A model generated the notes under the pieces. The model had not been told where the DNA came from and searched no databases. It saw nothing but the letters and a program-made list of their open reading frames with translations. Of a stretch of DNA of 54,086 nucleotides, positions 1-8,726 are shown piece after piece. The stretch is from Luteolibacter sp. (lineage in GTDB: Bacteria; Verrucomicrobiota; Verrucomicrobiia; Verrucomicrobiales; Akkermansiaceae), in assembly GCA_030696085.1 (NCBI GenBank), contig JAUYNL010000034.1:1-54086 (forward strand). Reading direction: 5' to 3'. A program made the translations under genes and the position numbers. Positions within the stretch are counted from its first letter, which is position 1; each line of letters begins with the position of its first letter.

Positions 1-139
1 CGCTCCTCGTCGGCTCCACCGTCCCGTCCCAGCACGGGAGAACCTTCGGAGCTTGCAAGTGAGATCGGATTCTCCTATCGAATGTCCATCAGCCAGACCG
101 CTGAAATTCTAACGATTTAACGGAAAGAAAAATTTCCCC
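1..139. repeat. Left copy of 139-bp terminal inverted repeat
   Basis: Bases 1-139 are the exact reverse complement of 53947-54085; the match stops at base 140 (g here, where the other copy would need t). The inner edge reads GGGGAAATTTTTC when read outward. It forms the last 16 codons of the helicase ORF at 89-2278, which is cut off well before its expected C-terminus. That makes the inner edge look like the end of an inserted element. No transposase is visible because the window stops here. The two copies end within one base of each other at the outer side, so a contig broken at a multicopy repeat is also possible. Confidence 0.85.
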
Positions 140-2278
140 GATGCCCCGCGTCCGGTCAGCGATTGAAACCGACGCACCGATTTGCGCCGCTATACGCGTC
201 CGATCTAGGAGTATTGTCGCCAAAATTTTCCATGGCTGCGACTGGCGATCAAATCCCGCAAGCGCTGCGGAAAGTGCCGCCACACCGTGTAGTCCGTCGC
301 CGCTCAACTGCACTATTTGCTCCTTATTGCTAAGCCACTCCCCAGGAACTCCGTCGTTCTCGTGCAAATGCGCTAGCACAGCAGCAACATCCGCCATCGG
401 CATCTTAAATTCAGGCCAGCAGGCGACGCGAACCAGCCCCATCGCACGGGGATCGGTAAGAATGGTCAGCAGAGCGAATAGGTCCTTTACTTCTGAACGC
501 TCAAATAGACTTCCGAGAAACAGAACCGGAATCCCAACACGCTCTAGCTCCTGTGCTATCGTCGAAAGTTTTTCGTTTCCGGTGCAGATTACTGCCTGAT
601 CTCGATAGCAATAACCAATCTTTCGCATCTCCTCTATGGAATCCGCGATCGCGCCAGTTTGTTGGTCGCCTTCTGGCATGAAGCGAAGTTCGGGCCTGTT
701 TCCGGAGTTGCCTCGGTCAGACTCCAATCCGCTCTTTTCGTCGCCGACCTTCATGTCGGCAGCAAATGACGAGAACGCATTCACGATCTCACCCACAGAC
801 CGGTAGTTGATCTTTAAACGACCACGCACTCCACCTACAAAGTCCGCCACTCCGAAACGAGGCAGGTTGAAGGACGACGCTCCCCGGAATCGGTAAATCG
901 ATTGCTTTACGTCTCCGACAGCCCACAGATTCTCTCCATTTCTCCGTAATGTAGAGAGCAAGCGAATACTGCTTCGATTTACGTCTTGATATTCATCAAC
1001 CAGAACATGCTCATATAGGTTGCGAAAGTGCTCCCGAATCGAAGGCACTGATTCCAAAAGGCGCACTGGCAGACTGACAAGATCGCCGAAATCGATACAG
1101 CCAGCTTTGCGCTTTAATTTTTCGTACGCTGCGTAAACCCGACTAACTTCAAGGGCCTTTTCCGCGGCCTCAACTTCGTCTGCCGTATTTGCTTTTCGGC
1201 GCATTTCTGTCGCCAATGCCAGGTATTGGGTTTCATCGACAACCTCATCTTTTGCCCGAGAGATCGCGGCAAGCATGTTGGAAATGGTCTGGGTAGGATC
1301 GTAAATATTGCGATAGTGAACCAAGCCAAGTCGCGGAAATTCTTCCTCCAGAAGTTCAACCGCTTCCGTCCTGTCCATCATCCGCGGATCCTTCGGCAGT
1401 CCGAGCTCCGAATAGAAGCGCCTTACAATATCCAGACCGAAAGCGTGAAAAGTACCTATCCACATCGCCGCCGCAGCATCTTTGTAGTTCCGTCCAATTC
1501 GCTCAGCCATTTCACCGGCGGCCTTGTTGGAGAACGTAAGTACGAGAATCCGGCCCGGATCAACTCCGTCCGCCAGCAAGCTTTGGACCCGCAGGGTTAG
1601 CGTCTGCGTCTTACCAGTTCCGGGGCCAGCTTCGAGGAGGTAGGCCTTGCCACGATGATCTGCGGCAACCCGCTGTAAACAGTTTGGCGGGTGATCCTTT
1701 TTCGGAGGGTTCTCAATCTCAGACAGGTCGGGCAAAAGCAACGCATCGAGCAGTTGTTGGGCCACGACCTCAAAAGGAGCCCCAAGTCGCGTTGCAATAT
1801 CCGAGGCCGTCAGCCCGTCTTCGATGTGAAGTTTCCGAACCACGGGTCTCGGCAAAAGGAACTCGCGAGCGAACAGATCCATCTGCACTTCACGCCGCTG
1901 CTTCCGACCATAATCAACTACTCGATCAATCCCAACCAGAGAGGGCTCCGAAACCCGAGCAGGATCGATTTCAACGACACCTTCATCATTATCTGAATCA
2001 TCGCCCAATTCTACATGCCCAATTTCGTGTGCGATAAGGAACGCTTGGTCGAAAGAACTGCCAACATTCTCGTGAAGAATTAGTCGATCTCTCGGAATGA
2101 AGACCGCCCGTGCACCATCGAGTTGAACCGCGTCTGGTGCGGTAGATTCGACACCGATTTCACGTCGGTCCGCTTCGGCGCATGCGAATCTGTATGACTC
2201 CCAGGGATCATGACCGCGCGCGACTGCCTCCACATGCAGCTGTGCCCCTCTTTGTCGTGCGATTTCATTTGCATCCAT
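89..2278 (-). CDS. ImmA/IrrE metallopeptidase fused to UvrD-type helicase, 3'-truncated
   Basis: The N-terminal part (about residues 1-150) is an M78 (ImmA/IrrE) peptidase domain with the zinc motif HEIGH at 84-88. From about residue 200 follows a superfamily 1 UvrD/PcrA helicase core, with Walker A GPGTGKT at 218-224, the DEXX box as VDEYQD near 430 and a following VGDVKQSIYRFRG motif. At 729 residues it is too short for this architecture: the helicase stops after ADRTRGI, before the late motifs, and its last 16 residues are encoded by the terminal inverted repeat. It is therefore probably a broken gene that lacks helicase motifs IV-VI. The start lies 1 bp from the stop of the upstream HTH-like gene, so it is the last gene of a three-gene unit. 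ImmA-type peptidases usually cleave a repressor; the upstream small protein is the natural candidate substrate (inference). Confidence 0.85.
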   Translation of the reverse strand: MDANEIARQRGAQLHVEAVARGHDPWESYRFACAEADRREIGVESTAPDAVQLDGARAVFIPRDRLILHENVGSSFDQAFLIAHEIGHVELGDDSDNDEGVVEIDPARVSEPSLVGIDRVVDYGRKQRREVQMDLFAREFLLPRPVVRKLHIEDGLTASDIATRLGAPFEVVAQQLLDALLLPDLSEIENPPKKDHPPNCLQRVAADHRGKAYLLEAGPGTGKTQTLTLRVQSLLADGVDPGRILVLTFSNKAAGEMAERIGRNYKDAAAAMWIGTFHAFGLDIVRRFYSELGLPKDPRMMDRTEAVELLEEEFPRLGLVHYRNIYDPTQTISNMLAAISRAKDEVVDETQYLALATEMRRKANTADEVEAAEKALEVSRVYAAYEKLKRKAGCIDFGDLVSLPVRLLESVPSIREHFRNLYEHVLVDEYQDVNRSSIRLLSTLRRNGENLWAVGDVKQSIYRFRGASSFNLPRFGVADFVGGVRGRLKINYRSVGEIVNAFSSFAADMKVGDEKSGLESDRGNSGNRPELRFMPEGDQQTGAIADSIEEMRKIGYCYRDQAVICTGNEKLSTIAQELERVGIPVLFLGSLFERSEVKDLFALLTILTDPRAMGLVRVACWPEFKMPMADVAAVLAHLHENDGVPGEWLSNKEQIVQLSGDGLHGVAALSAALAGFDRQSQPWKILATILLDRTRIAAQIGASVSIADRTRGIGEIFLSVKSLEFQRSG

Positions 2279-2279
2279 C

Positions 2280-2855
2280 TCAGTCGTTTGACGTGAGTTT
2301 CTTCCGGTCTTCGGCAGGCACTCCTGCGTCCGTCAAGACCTGATCGAAAGTTTTACAGACTGCGATTTTTGGTTTGGTGTCGGACTTGCGGCTGCGGGCG
2401 ACGCTTAAAGTTGGAGGAGTATCCAGATACGCCATTAGGCTCTCAACATCGCTGTGAATTTCCGCGGCCAGTCGCTCTGCAAAGCGCTTCGGGATCGATG
2501 CCGTGACAATTGTGCGGTCTCGAAATGCGGTCAATACTTGCCTGGGTACCTCGAGGAGTTTCGCAACATTGGCCAATTGCACATGTGTCAGAACCACGAA
2601 TGGATCCACGACTGCTTTGGGAGCCGCTTCAACGTGCTTCCTCCACCCAATCTCGATCATATTAAGTTCGCGTTCCGACAGAGGCTCTTTCCTGGGCGCA
2701 ACCTCCCATGAGATCTCCGCTGCGAAATCAACAAGCGCTTCTGCGTATTCCGGGAAATCACGTAAATATTTTTCCAGCGTCGCTCTTCCGGTATTCGATT
2801 CGCATGCAAATGCTTCCAACACATCATCAAGTGAATTTCGTATCTCGCGTTTCAT
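2280..2855 (-). CDS. Small HTH-like protein of the sigma/ImmA-helicase unit
   Basis: This 191-residue protein belongs to no family I can name. Its N-terminus has a helical stretch (EKYLRDFPEYAEALVDF), and residues of roughly 100-150 (ANVAKLLEVPRQVLTAFRD, followed by IPKRFAERLAAEI) look like an XRE-type helix-turn-helix. The C-terminus is charged. The start overlaps the stop of the sigma-like gene by 4 bp (ATGA), and the stop lies 1 bp from the ImmA/helicase start, so the three are translationally coupled. The position between a sigma-like factor and an ImmA/IrrE protease suggests a repressor or anti-sigma that is cleaved to release the response. This is inference; no cleavage site can be identified from sequence. 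Confidence 0.65.
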   Translation of the reverse strand: MKREIRNSLDDVLEAFACESNTGRATLEKYLRDFPEYAEALVDFAAEISWEVAPRKEPLSERELNMIEIGWRKHVEAAPKAVVDPFVVLTHVQLANVAKLLEVPRQVLTAFRDRTIVTASIPKRFAERLAAEIHSDVESLMAYLDTPPTLSVARSRKSDTKPKIAVCKTFDQVLTDAGVPAEDRKKLTSND

Positions 2856-3676
2856 TGCTTGTCTCCTTTCTCGAGAAATTTTTTCAGAGCGGCCAATGCT
2901 TGTTTTCGTTTTGTTCTAACTGTCTTCTCAGACAGATTTAGAGCTTTTGAGATGGTAACGACATTGGGGTCGATGGAGTCGATGGGAAATCCCTCTTGGC
3001 ACATTTTGATGATTCTCCTCTTGTCTGGGGCTAAGCTACCAATCGCGGCAGGAAGCTGTTCCCGGTAATCTTTTCTAAATAATTCTTCAGCGCCGAATGG
3101 ATCGGACGTGCCTGCCGCCTCCACGACATGGGCCAAAATCTCGCCGGTCTCGGCGTGTTCCAACGGCTTGGAACGATTCGTGTCCCGCCAGACTTTGTCC
3201 TGAATCGTGACGGTGAGCTTCTTCAAAGCCCTTCCGAAGGCGACTTCCCAAAAGTCGAGACGTTCATCGTACATAGAGCGATCCAAAGCAAGGATCTCTT
3301 GAAAACTGTCGATTACCCCCTCCTGAATTCGACTCTCTTTGAGGTAAAGCCTCTTTCGATCCTTGCTTTCGGCTGGTGGCAGCCGCAAGAGGATACGCTT
3401 CATCAAAGCACCGTAGAGGCGTTCAAAATATGAAGTGGGCCGCTCGTTTCGACAAATACGAACGAGATGCACGAGGCATTCACTCGGCACAAAATTCACG
3501 TTGCTCTCATCATCTATCTCACATTTTTGAACAACAGCTTCTCGGGGCAAAGCGAGAAGCTGCTTTAGAACGGATTCAACGCTTTCAAAGCGGCGATAAA
3601 GCTCGCCTGTTTTGGCGTTCTTCTTACGCAATGGCGATAACACCGTTACGGGATGGGCATGTCGTGAGGAGTTCAC
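2852..3676 (-). CDS. Sigma-70-like (ECF-like) regulator
   Basis: This 274-residue protein has a C-terminal sigma region-4-like helix-turn-helix: LPAAIGSLAPDKRRIIKMC leads into ISKALNLSEKTVRTKRKQAL and a basic end. The middle part carries a helical region compatible with sigma region 2, but it is divergent (LDFWEVAFGRALKKL). The length exceeds that of a minimal ECF factor, so the N-terminal 100 residues may be a separate domain. It is the first gene of the sigma, HTH-like, ImmA-UvrD unit. It starts 57 bp downstream of hsdR, so it may also be read through from the restriction operon. A role as a dedicated activator of this module is inferred from gene order only. Confidence 0.7.
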   Translation of the reverse strand: MNSSRHAHPVTVLSPLRKKNAKTGELYRRFESVESVLKQLLALPREAVVQKCEIDDESNVNFVPSECLVHLVRICRNERPTSYFERLYGALMKRILLRLPPAESKDRKRLYLKESRIQEGVIDSFQEILALDRSMYDERLDFWEVAFGRALKKLTVTIQDKVWRDTNRSKPLEHAETGEILAHVVEAAGTSDPFGAEELFRKDYREQLPAAIGSLAPDKRRIIKMCQEGFPIDSIDPNVVTISKALNLSEKTVRTKRKQALAALKKFLEKGDKQ

Positions 3677-3733
3677 ACAAGTTTTGTTTGGATATTGTTC
3701 TTCGACGTCATTTTGTGCTCAGGGCTAAGGAAC

Positions 3734-6700
3734 CTACCCTGCCGCCGCGGCATTCATTCGAATGGATCGGATGACCTGGACGATCTTCGCCGCATCATCC
3801 TCGCTGAAAAGGGATGTCGGGCCGCCGGGGCTGAGATTGGTGAACGGGTGTTCGAAGAGCATCCGTGGATCCATCACGCCGTTCTGGGTCAGGTAGTCGA
3901 TCACCTGGTTGATGAACTCGATCTGCTTCGCATCGAAGGTGGTCGTGTCAAGATAGCTGTCGAACGCCTTCTTGGCTGCCTCTCGATCAAGGCCGACAAG
4001 CCCGCGAATGAAGAGTCCAAGGCTCTCTTGCGAGCCGTAGCATGCCACAAATTCTTCCCGGTTCCCAGGACCGCCGGATTCGAAGAGCATGCGCTCCAGC
4101 TCTTCCAGATCCAATTTCGTCAGGGGTTCGTTGTATTTGACCTTCTTGAGGGCGAGCTGATTCTCGTGTTGCTTCAGGAACTCCTGAAACTTCTTCTTGT
4201 ATTGGGCGCGGTCGACAGCGGCGCTAATGTTCGCTAGTTGAACCTCCGTGCCCTCGCCGATTTCGTCCTCGAAGTCGGTTGTGACGATTTTCCGCCTTCC
4301 GCGCTCAATATGCTTAACCAGATCGCGTATTCGGCGGCGGACGATGTCGAGCATCGGGAGCGTGACGTGCTCCCAATAATCGTCCGTTTGTAAAGCATGG
4401 ATCAGCGCGATCTGCTTCTTCACCGTCGGGATCCGTTCTAACTCCTCAAGCTGGGAAGCGATTTCCCGGACTTTTTGGATGAGTCCGGGCGTTGCCGGGT
4501 CAGGCTGGAGGGTCCCCAACTGAATGCGCAGAATGAGGAGATCGAAATACTTGGCGGTCGGGTGCTCCGGTTCCTGCTGGGTAGGCAGCAGTGCCAGTTC
4601 GTTGTGTAGCGTGGCAAAGTCTTCTACGGATAAATCTTTCCAACGATCCCGCTTCTGGAAGACTTCCACATGACGACGCTTTGGTCGCACGATGAAGTTC
4701 TCGACGTTCATCGAGAGGATTTCCCCGTGAAGGAGATCAACAACGTCCTCCTCAAACTCTTCGTTGCGCGAGCGAACTTCTTCGGCCACGCGTAGGGTCT
4801 CTTCATCAGGTGCAGACTGTCGCAGTGCCGCAATCAGATCGAGACGGGTGCGGAAGATTTTGGTTCCGATTGACTCCTGCACATTGCCTTCGACACCTTC
4901 GGGATTCTCGTTGAAGAACTCGAAATTGCCACAGTAGTCAAAAACGTAGAAGCACTCTTTGGGCAGTCCGGGACCATGCAGGTCCGGCTTGTTGGGGCAG
5001 AGTCTCGTCCCGCGACCGATCATCTGCCAGAACTTGGTTTTTGAGCGGACGATCTTGAAAAAGACGAGGTTCACGACGTCCGGGACATCGATCCCAGTAT
5101 CAAGCATGTCCACCGAAATTGCTATCTGAGGCGCATCTTTTGGCGCATTCTTTTGGGCAGAAAACTTATCGATCAGGTCCTGGGCGTAGGACTCTTTGTT
5201 GTCGATGACTCTGGCAAACTTGCCCTTGAGATGCGGATAGTTCGCATCGAACCGCTCTTGGATGAACATCGCGTGCTGGTGATTCTTCGCGAAGATGATC
5301 GTCTTACCGATCTTCTGCCCGGCCTCAACGCGGAGTCCGTTTTTCATCACGTGCTCCAGAACTTTATCGACGGTATCCTTATTAAAGAGCCATTTGTTCA
5401 CTGCGGTGGCATCGACCTGGTCGGGCACATTTCCCTCTTCGTCCCAGTCCAGCATGTCCCACTGCTCCTTTTCCTCTTCAGGCAGATCATCGTAACGAAT
5501 GCCTTCACGAGGAAAGCGAATTGGCACCGAAACGAGCTTCGGGGGGACGAGGTAGCCGTCCGCCACGGCTTGCTCCAATTCATACGCGTATGTGGGAACC
5601 CCGCGAGCCAACTCAAAGAGTGAATAAGTGTCGCGATCAACTTCGTCGCGGGGCGTTGCGGTTAATCCCACAAGGATAGAATCGAAATAATCAAAGATTG
5701 CGCGGTATTTTCGATAGACCGATCGATGCGCTTCGTCGATCACGATGAGATCGAAATGCCCGACGCCGAACCTCTTCTGACCGTTACTGGCTTCATCGAT
5801 CAGGCTCATCATCGTCGGGTAGGTGGACAGATAGACGCGTGAGGTCGCATCCTCCTTTTGTGTAACGAGATTGACGGGATTGCTGTGCGGGAGATGCGCC
5901 TTGAAGGCGTTGGTCGCCTGGCTCACAAGCGCCACTCGGTCCGCAAGGAAGAGCATGCGCTTCACCCAGTTGCAGCGTTGGAGCAAATCGCAGAGGGCAA
6001 TGACCGTCCGGGTCTTGCCCGAGCCAGTCGCCATCACGATGAGAACCTTGCGTTGGCCAAGCATCAACGCTTCCGTTGTGTGGCGGTTTCCCTGCTCCTG
6101 ATAATAGCGCCCGGCAATTTCCTTGTCGATGAGGGCTTTGGCGAGATCCTTCGCGGTCTCCCGCCGTTGGATCAACAACTCCAGCTCATCCTCTTTCAAA
6201 AACCCTTGAATCTGGCGGGGAGGGTAGCGCTGATCGTCCCAGATCCAGTGGTCGTATCCGTTAGTGTAAAAAATGATCGGTCGCACGCCATAGATTGTTT
6301 CAAGACAGTCCGCATAGAGCTTGGCCTGGTTCCGACCAATCCGTGCGTCTTTCCTCGTGCGCTTAGACTCCACGACAGCGAGTGGAATTCTGGATTCCTT
6401 GCCCCAGAGGACATTGTCCACGTAGCCGATTCCGCTCTCGTTCGGCATCCCCGATACCGGGAACTCACGAGATTTGTGCGTGCCGTCATCGAAGTCCGGG
6501 TCCCATCCCGCCTCCCGAAGCAGCACATCAATGTAGCGATCCCGGGTCTCGGCCTCGTTGTAGTCATGGTCGATCGGAATCGCCTCATTCCTTTTCTTGG
6601 CCTTGGCAATCTCAGCCCTGAGCTTTTTGATCTCGTCGTCGTAGTCTTCGACCGCCTTACGTTGCTGCTCAAGCTCCTTGTCCTTTTGTTCAAGCTCCTC

Positions 6701-7192
6701 TTCAAGTTTCTTCAGCCGTTCGATGGTGAGTTTCTCCAGCCCACCCGGAGACTGGGTGACGATCGCTTCGTCGAACACGACTCCTTCCAGCACCTTCGGG
6801 CTAAACCGGGTGTATTGGCTGACGAGCCAGAAGCAGCAATGAAAGACCTCTTTGACCGCTTGGAGTGAATCATACTGACGGATCGGCTTGCGGCTATGCA
6901 CCGCCTGGTTGCCCAGCGCCCGCACGAAGGACAGTTTCGCCCTGATCTCCGGAGCTACGACCTTGGCAAAGGTCGGTTCCTCCAACAGAGCAGCGAGCTT
7001 CGACGAGTAGGGGGGGCGCAACTTGGCGTCATGCTCGTAGAGCCATTTGACCACTTGCTCGATGGTTCTGCGGGCATAGAAGCAGCCAGCCCGGGCATCA
7101 GCCATGGCTTGCTTCTCCATGCGAACGGCGGATTCCCAGATCGGCTTGAACTCGCCCTCCAGAAACGAGAAGTTGGAAATCGTTGGTTTCAT
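3734..7192 (-). CDS. hsdR: Type I restriction enzyme R subunit (HsdR)
   Basis: This is the motor and nuclease subunit of a type I restriction-modification complex. The order from the N-terminus is: a helical DUF4145-like domain (about residues 20-130); a coiled coil rich in K and E; a PD-(D/E)XK nuclease region (EAGWDPDFDD, then GYVDNVLWG and AVVESKRTRKD); two RecA-like helicase domains with Walker A ATGSGKT and DEAH box IVIDEAHRS; a late motif IGRGTRLCP; and a C-terminal HsdR domain ending near FEHPFTNLSPGGP. I chose the ATG at 7192 (MKPTISNF, 1152 residues) because this opening is typical of the family and the upstream extension is basic and unlike it. It lies 28 bp from the end of the Hsp70-like gene. 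The matching HsdS and HsdM are more than 9 kb away in the same direction, which is unusual. Confidence 0.93.
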   Translation of the reverse strand: MKPTISNFSFLEGEFKPIWESAVRMEKQAMADARAGCFYARRTIEQVVKWLYEHDAKLRPPYSSKLAALLEEPTFAKVVAPEIRAKLSFVRALGNQAVHSRKPIRQYDSLQAVKEVFHCCFWLVSQYTRFSPKVLEGVVFDEAIVTQSPGGLEKLTIERLKKLEEELEQKDKELEQQRKAVEDYDDEIKKLRAEIAKAKKRNEAIPIDHDYNEAETRDRYIDVLLREAGWDPDFDDGTHKSREFPVSGMPNESGIGYVDNVLWGKESRIPLAVVESKRTRKDARIGRNQAKLYADCLETIYGVRPIIFYTNGYDHWIWDDQRYPPRQIQGFLKEDELELLIQRRETAKDLAKALIDKEIAGRYYQEQGNRHTTEALMLGQRKVLIVMATGSGKTRTVIALCDLLQRCNWVKRMLFLADRVALVSQATNAFKAHLPHSNPVNLVTQKEDATSRVYLSTYPTMMSLIDEASNGQKRFGVGHFDLIVIDEAHRSVYRKYRAIFDYFDSILVGLTATPRDEVDRDTYSLFELARGVPTYAYELEQAVADGYLVPPKLVSVPIRFPREGIRYDDLPEEEKEQWDMLDWDEEGNVPDQVDATAVNKWLFNKDTVDKVLEHVMKNGLRVEAGQKIGKTIIFAKNHQHAMFIQERFDANYPHLKGKFARVIDNKESYAQDLIDKFSAQKNAPKDAPQIAISVDMLDTGIDVPDVVNLVFFKIVRSKTKFWQMIGRGTRLCPNKPDLHGPGLPKECFYVFDYCGNFEFFNENPEGVEGNVQESIGTKIFRTRLDLIAALRQSAPDEETLRVAEEVRSRNEEFEEDVVDLLHGEILSMNVENFIVRPKRRHVEVFQKRDRWKDLSVEDFATLHNELALLPTQQEPEHPTAKYFDLLILRIQLGTLQPDPATPGLIQKVREIASQLEELERIPTVKKQIALIHALQTDDYWEHVTLPMLDIVRRRIRDLVKHIERGRRKIVTTDFEDEIGEGTEVQLANISAAVDRAQYKKKFQEFLKQHENQLALKKVKYNEPLTKLDLEELERMLFESGGPGNREEFVACYGSQESLGLFIRGLVGLDREAAKKAFDSYLDTTTFDAKQIEFINQVIDYLTQNGVMDPRMLFEHPFTNLSPGGPTSLFSEDDAAKIVQVIRSIRMNAAAAG

Positions 7193-7220
7193 GCCGGATA
7201 AAAACAGGATTTCAGCGATT

Positions 7221-8726
7221 TCAGCAATCGTCTTTGCTTGCCGCTCCCGCATGAACCCGGCGTGGCTTCCAGATTTCTTCGGCAGTCGGATGCCGCACCT
7301 GCTTCGGCAGCGTGAAATCCGCAAGCTGGCCTTGCTCGAAAGAAAGACCATAGGCCACCGTCAGACGATCAAGCCATCGGGTGCTTCCGTTGGGCAGCTC
7401 CAGATCTTTCGGAGCGGGCATCCCTACGTCGAACGGGTCACTTACACGCCTCCTGTTTTCGATTTTCTGGGAATCAAAAAAGCCGTTACCAAACTGCTCC
7501 ATGACTGCATCCCGGTATGGGACGCGGCAATGCCCGCCTCCACCGAAGATCACCTTGAGTTCATTGATCTGCTGCGGGCTTATCAATTTTAATTTGGCTT
7601 GTCCTACAGTGGCGTTGGAATCGGCGCTCAACTCTTTCTTTAATTCATCCCGCACGGCCGTCAGGATTGAGTTTGTGCGGCCCGATTCTTTCGCTTCGCG
7701 CCACTTCTCCAACTCCTGCCAGTTTGACTTGCCGGACCTATCTGCGGCACGCAGTTCAATGCGGCTGGAGCCGAGAGGTAGCACACGTGCGGCAAGATAG
7801 GTGAGACGCTCCTTGTTGCCCGCCCGTGAAAACAGGAACACGCTTTGGTCGACCGTGCCTGCCCCAGTATCGGAAAAGAGATACATTCCTTCCCGCGATA
7901 CCCTGGAACGCACGAAGGCTTGGACATTCGCGCTCACCTCTGGGTAGAGGAAGCAGGCCTCACGAACCTTGCTGCCATTGGCTTTCGAGGAGGCTTTGCG
8001 AATCATTTCCATGAGTTCGGCAACATTGGTCTTTGGGAATCCGGCTAACTCCTTCGACAAAACCCATGCTCTCCTCAACGCACGGTCGAACGCTACGCTT
8101 ACCTTGGGGTGGTCAATGTCAGCCACTGGCACGGCCATGTTGACGAAGATTTGGCCGTTGGTGGAAACGCCCTTGAAGCGCGTCTTTAGCTCCTTCAGGA
8201 CTCCCCCCAGTGCGCCGGCGATAAAGTAAACCGCACATGTTTCGACAAACTCAGAAAGCTCGATTCCGAGCTTTGTGGCGACCTTCTGATACGCAATCAG
8301 CTCGGGCGCGTCCCAATCATCTTTTCCTACTTTCTCCAGGGCCATCTTTACATGATAGAGGCCTCCCGCCTCGTATGCACCGCCTGCACTTTCAGGATGG
8401 CTCAGCGTGCCATTGTGATGATGCAGCACACTTGGCAAGAGGAATGGCATCTCCGATTCCTTGGTAGATGGAGGAAGATGGACCCAGGCCTTGTCCAATA
8501 GGATGTCCCGATAGACGCATTTCGAAAAGGCAGTCCCAAAGTCGAAGCCGATCTGAATGAAATGCTCAGAGCCACTAGTTTCCTCTGTCGCTGCCGGTGG
8601 GGCAGTCTTTCGTACAGTTTTCGACGGGGAAGTATTCACTGGCTCCGGGGCTTCCACGGCTTTCGGTTGCCCACTCTTGCCAAAAATCCGCTCCCGGATC
8701 CGCTTGAACACGTTTTTCTCCTTCAT
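7221..8726 (-). CDS. Hsp70/actin-fold ATPase
   Basis: This 501-residue protein has the three nucleotide-binding motifs of the actin/Hsp70 fold: phosphate-1 GFDFGTAFSK near residues 59-68, phosphate-2 SDTGAGTVDQS near 285, and an adenosine motif VIFGGGGHCRVPYRD near 400. There is a basic, low-complexity N-terminal tail (about 50 residues) and no substrate-binding domain of the DnaK type, so it is not a general chaperone. Its ATG overlaps the stop of the SNF2 helicase gene (ATGA), and hsdR begins 28 bp downstream. That ties it functionally to the helicase and to the restriction motor. A role as a regulatory ATPase or remodelling partner of the helicase is inference. Confidence 0.8.
   Translation of the reverse strand: MKEKNVFKRIRERIFGKSGQPKAVEAPEPVNTSPSKTVRKTAPPAATEETSGSEHFIQIGFDFGTAFSKCVYRDILLDKAWVHLPPSTKESEMPFLLPSVLHHHNGTLSHPESAGGAYEAGGLYHVKMALEKVGKDDWDAPELIAYQKVATKLGIELSEFVETCAVYFIAGALGGVLKELKTRFKGVSTNGQIFVNMAVPVADIDHPKVSVAFDRALRRAWVLSKELAGFPKTNVAELMEMIRKASSKANGSKVREACFLYPEVSANVQAFVRSRVSREGMYLFSDTGAGTVDQSVFLFSRAGNKERLTYLAARVLPLGSSRIELRAADRSGKSNWQELEKWREAKESGRTNSILTAVRDELKKELSADSNATVGQAKLKLISPQQINELKVIFGGGGHCRVPYRDAVMEQFGNGFFDSQKIENRRRVSDPFDVGMPAPKDLELPNGSTRWLDRLTVAYGLSFEQGQLADFTLPKQVRHPTAEEIWKPRRVHAGAASKDDC

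Noticed and set aside
5858-6868. 336-codon plus-strand frame
   Set aside because: Antisense shadow of hsdR; Leu/Val/Arg-rich with no recognisable family.
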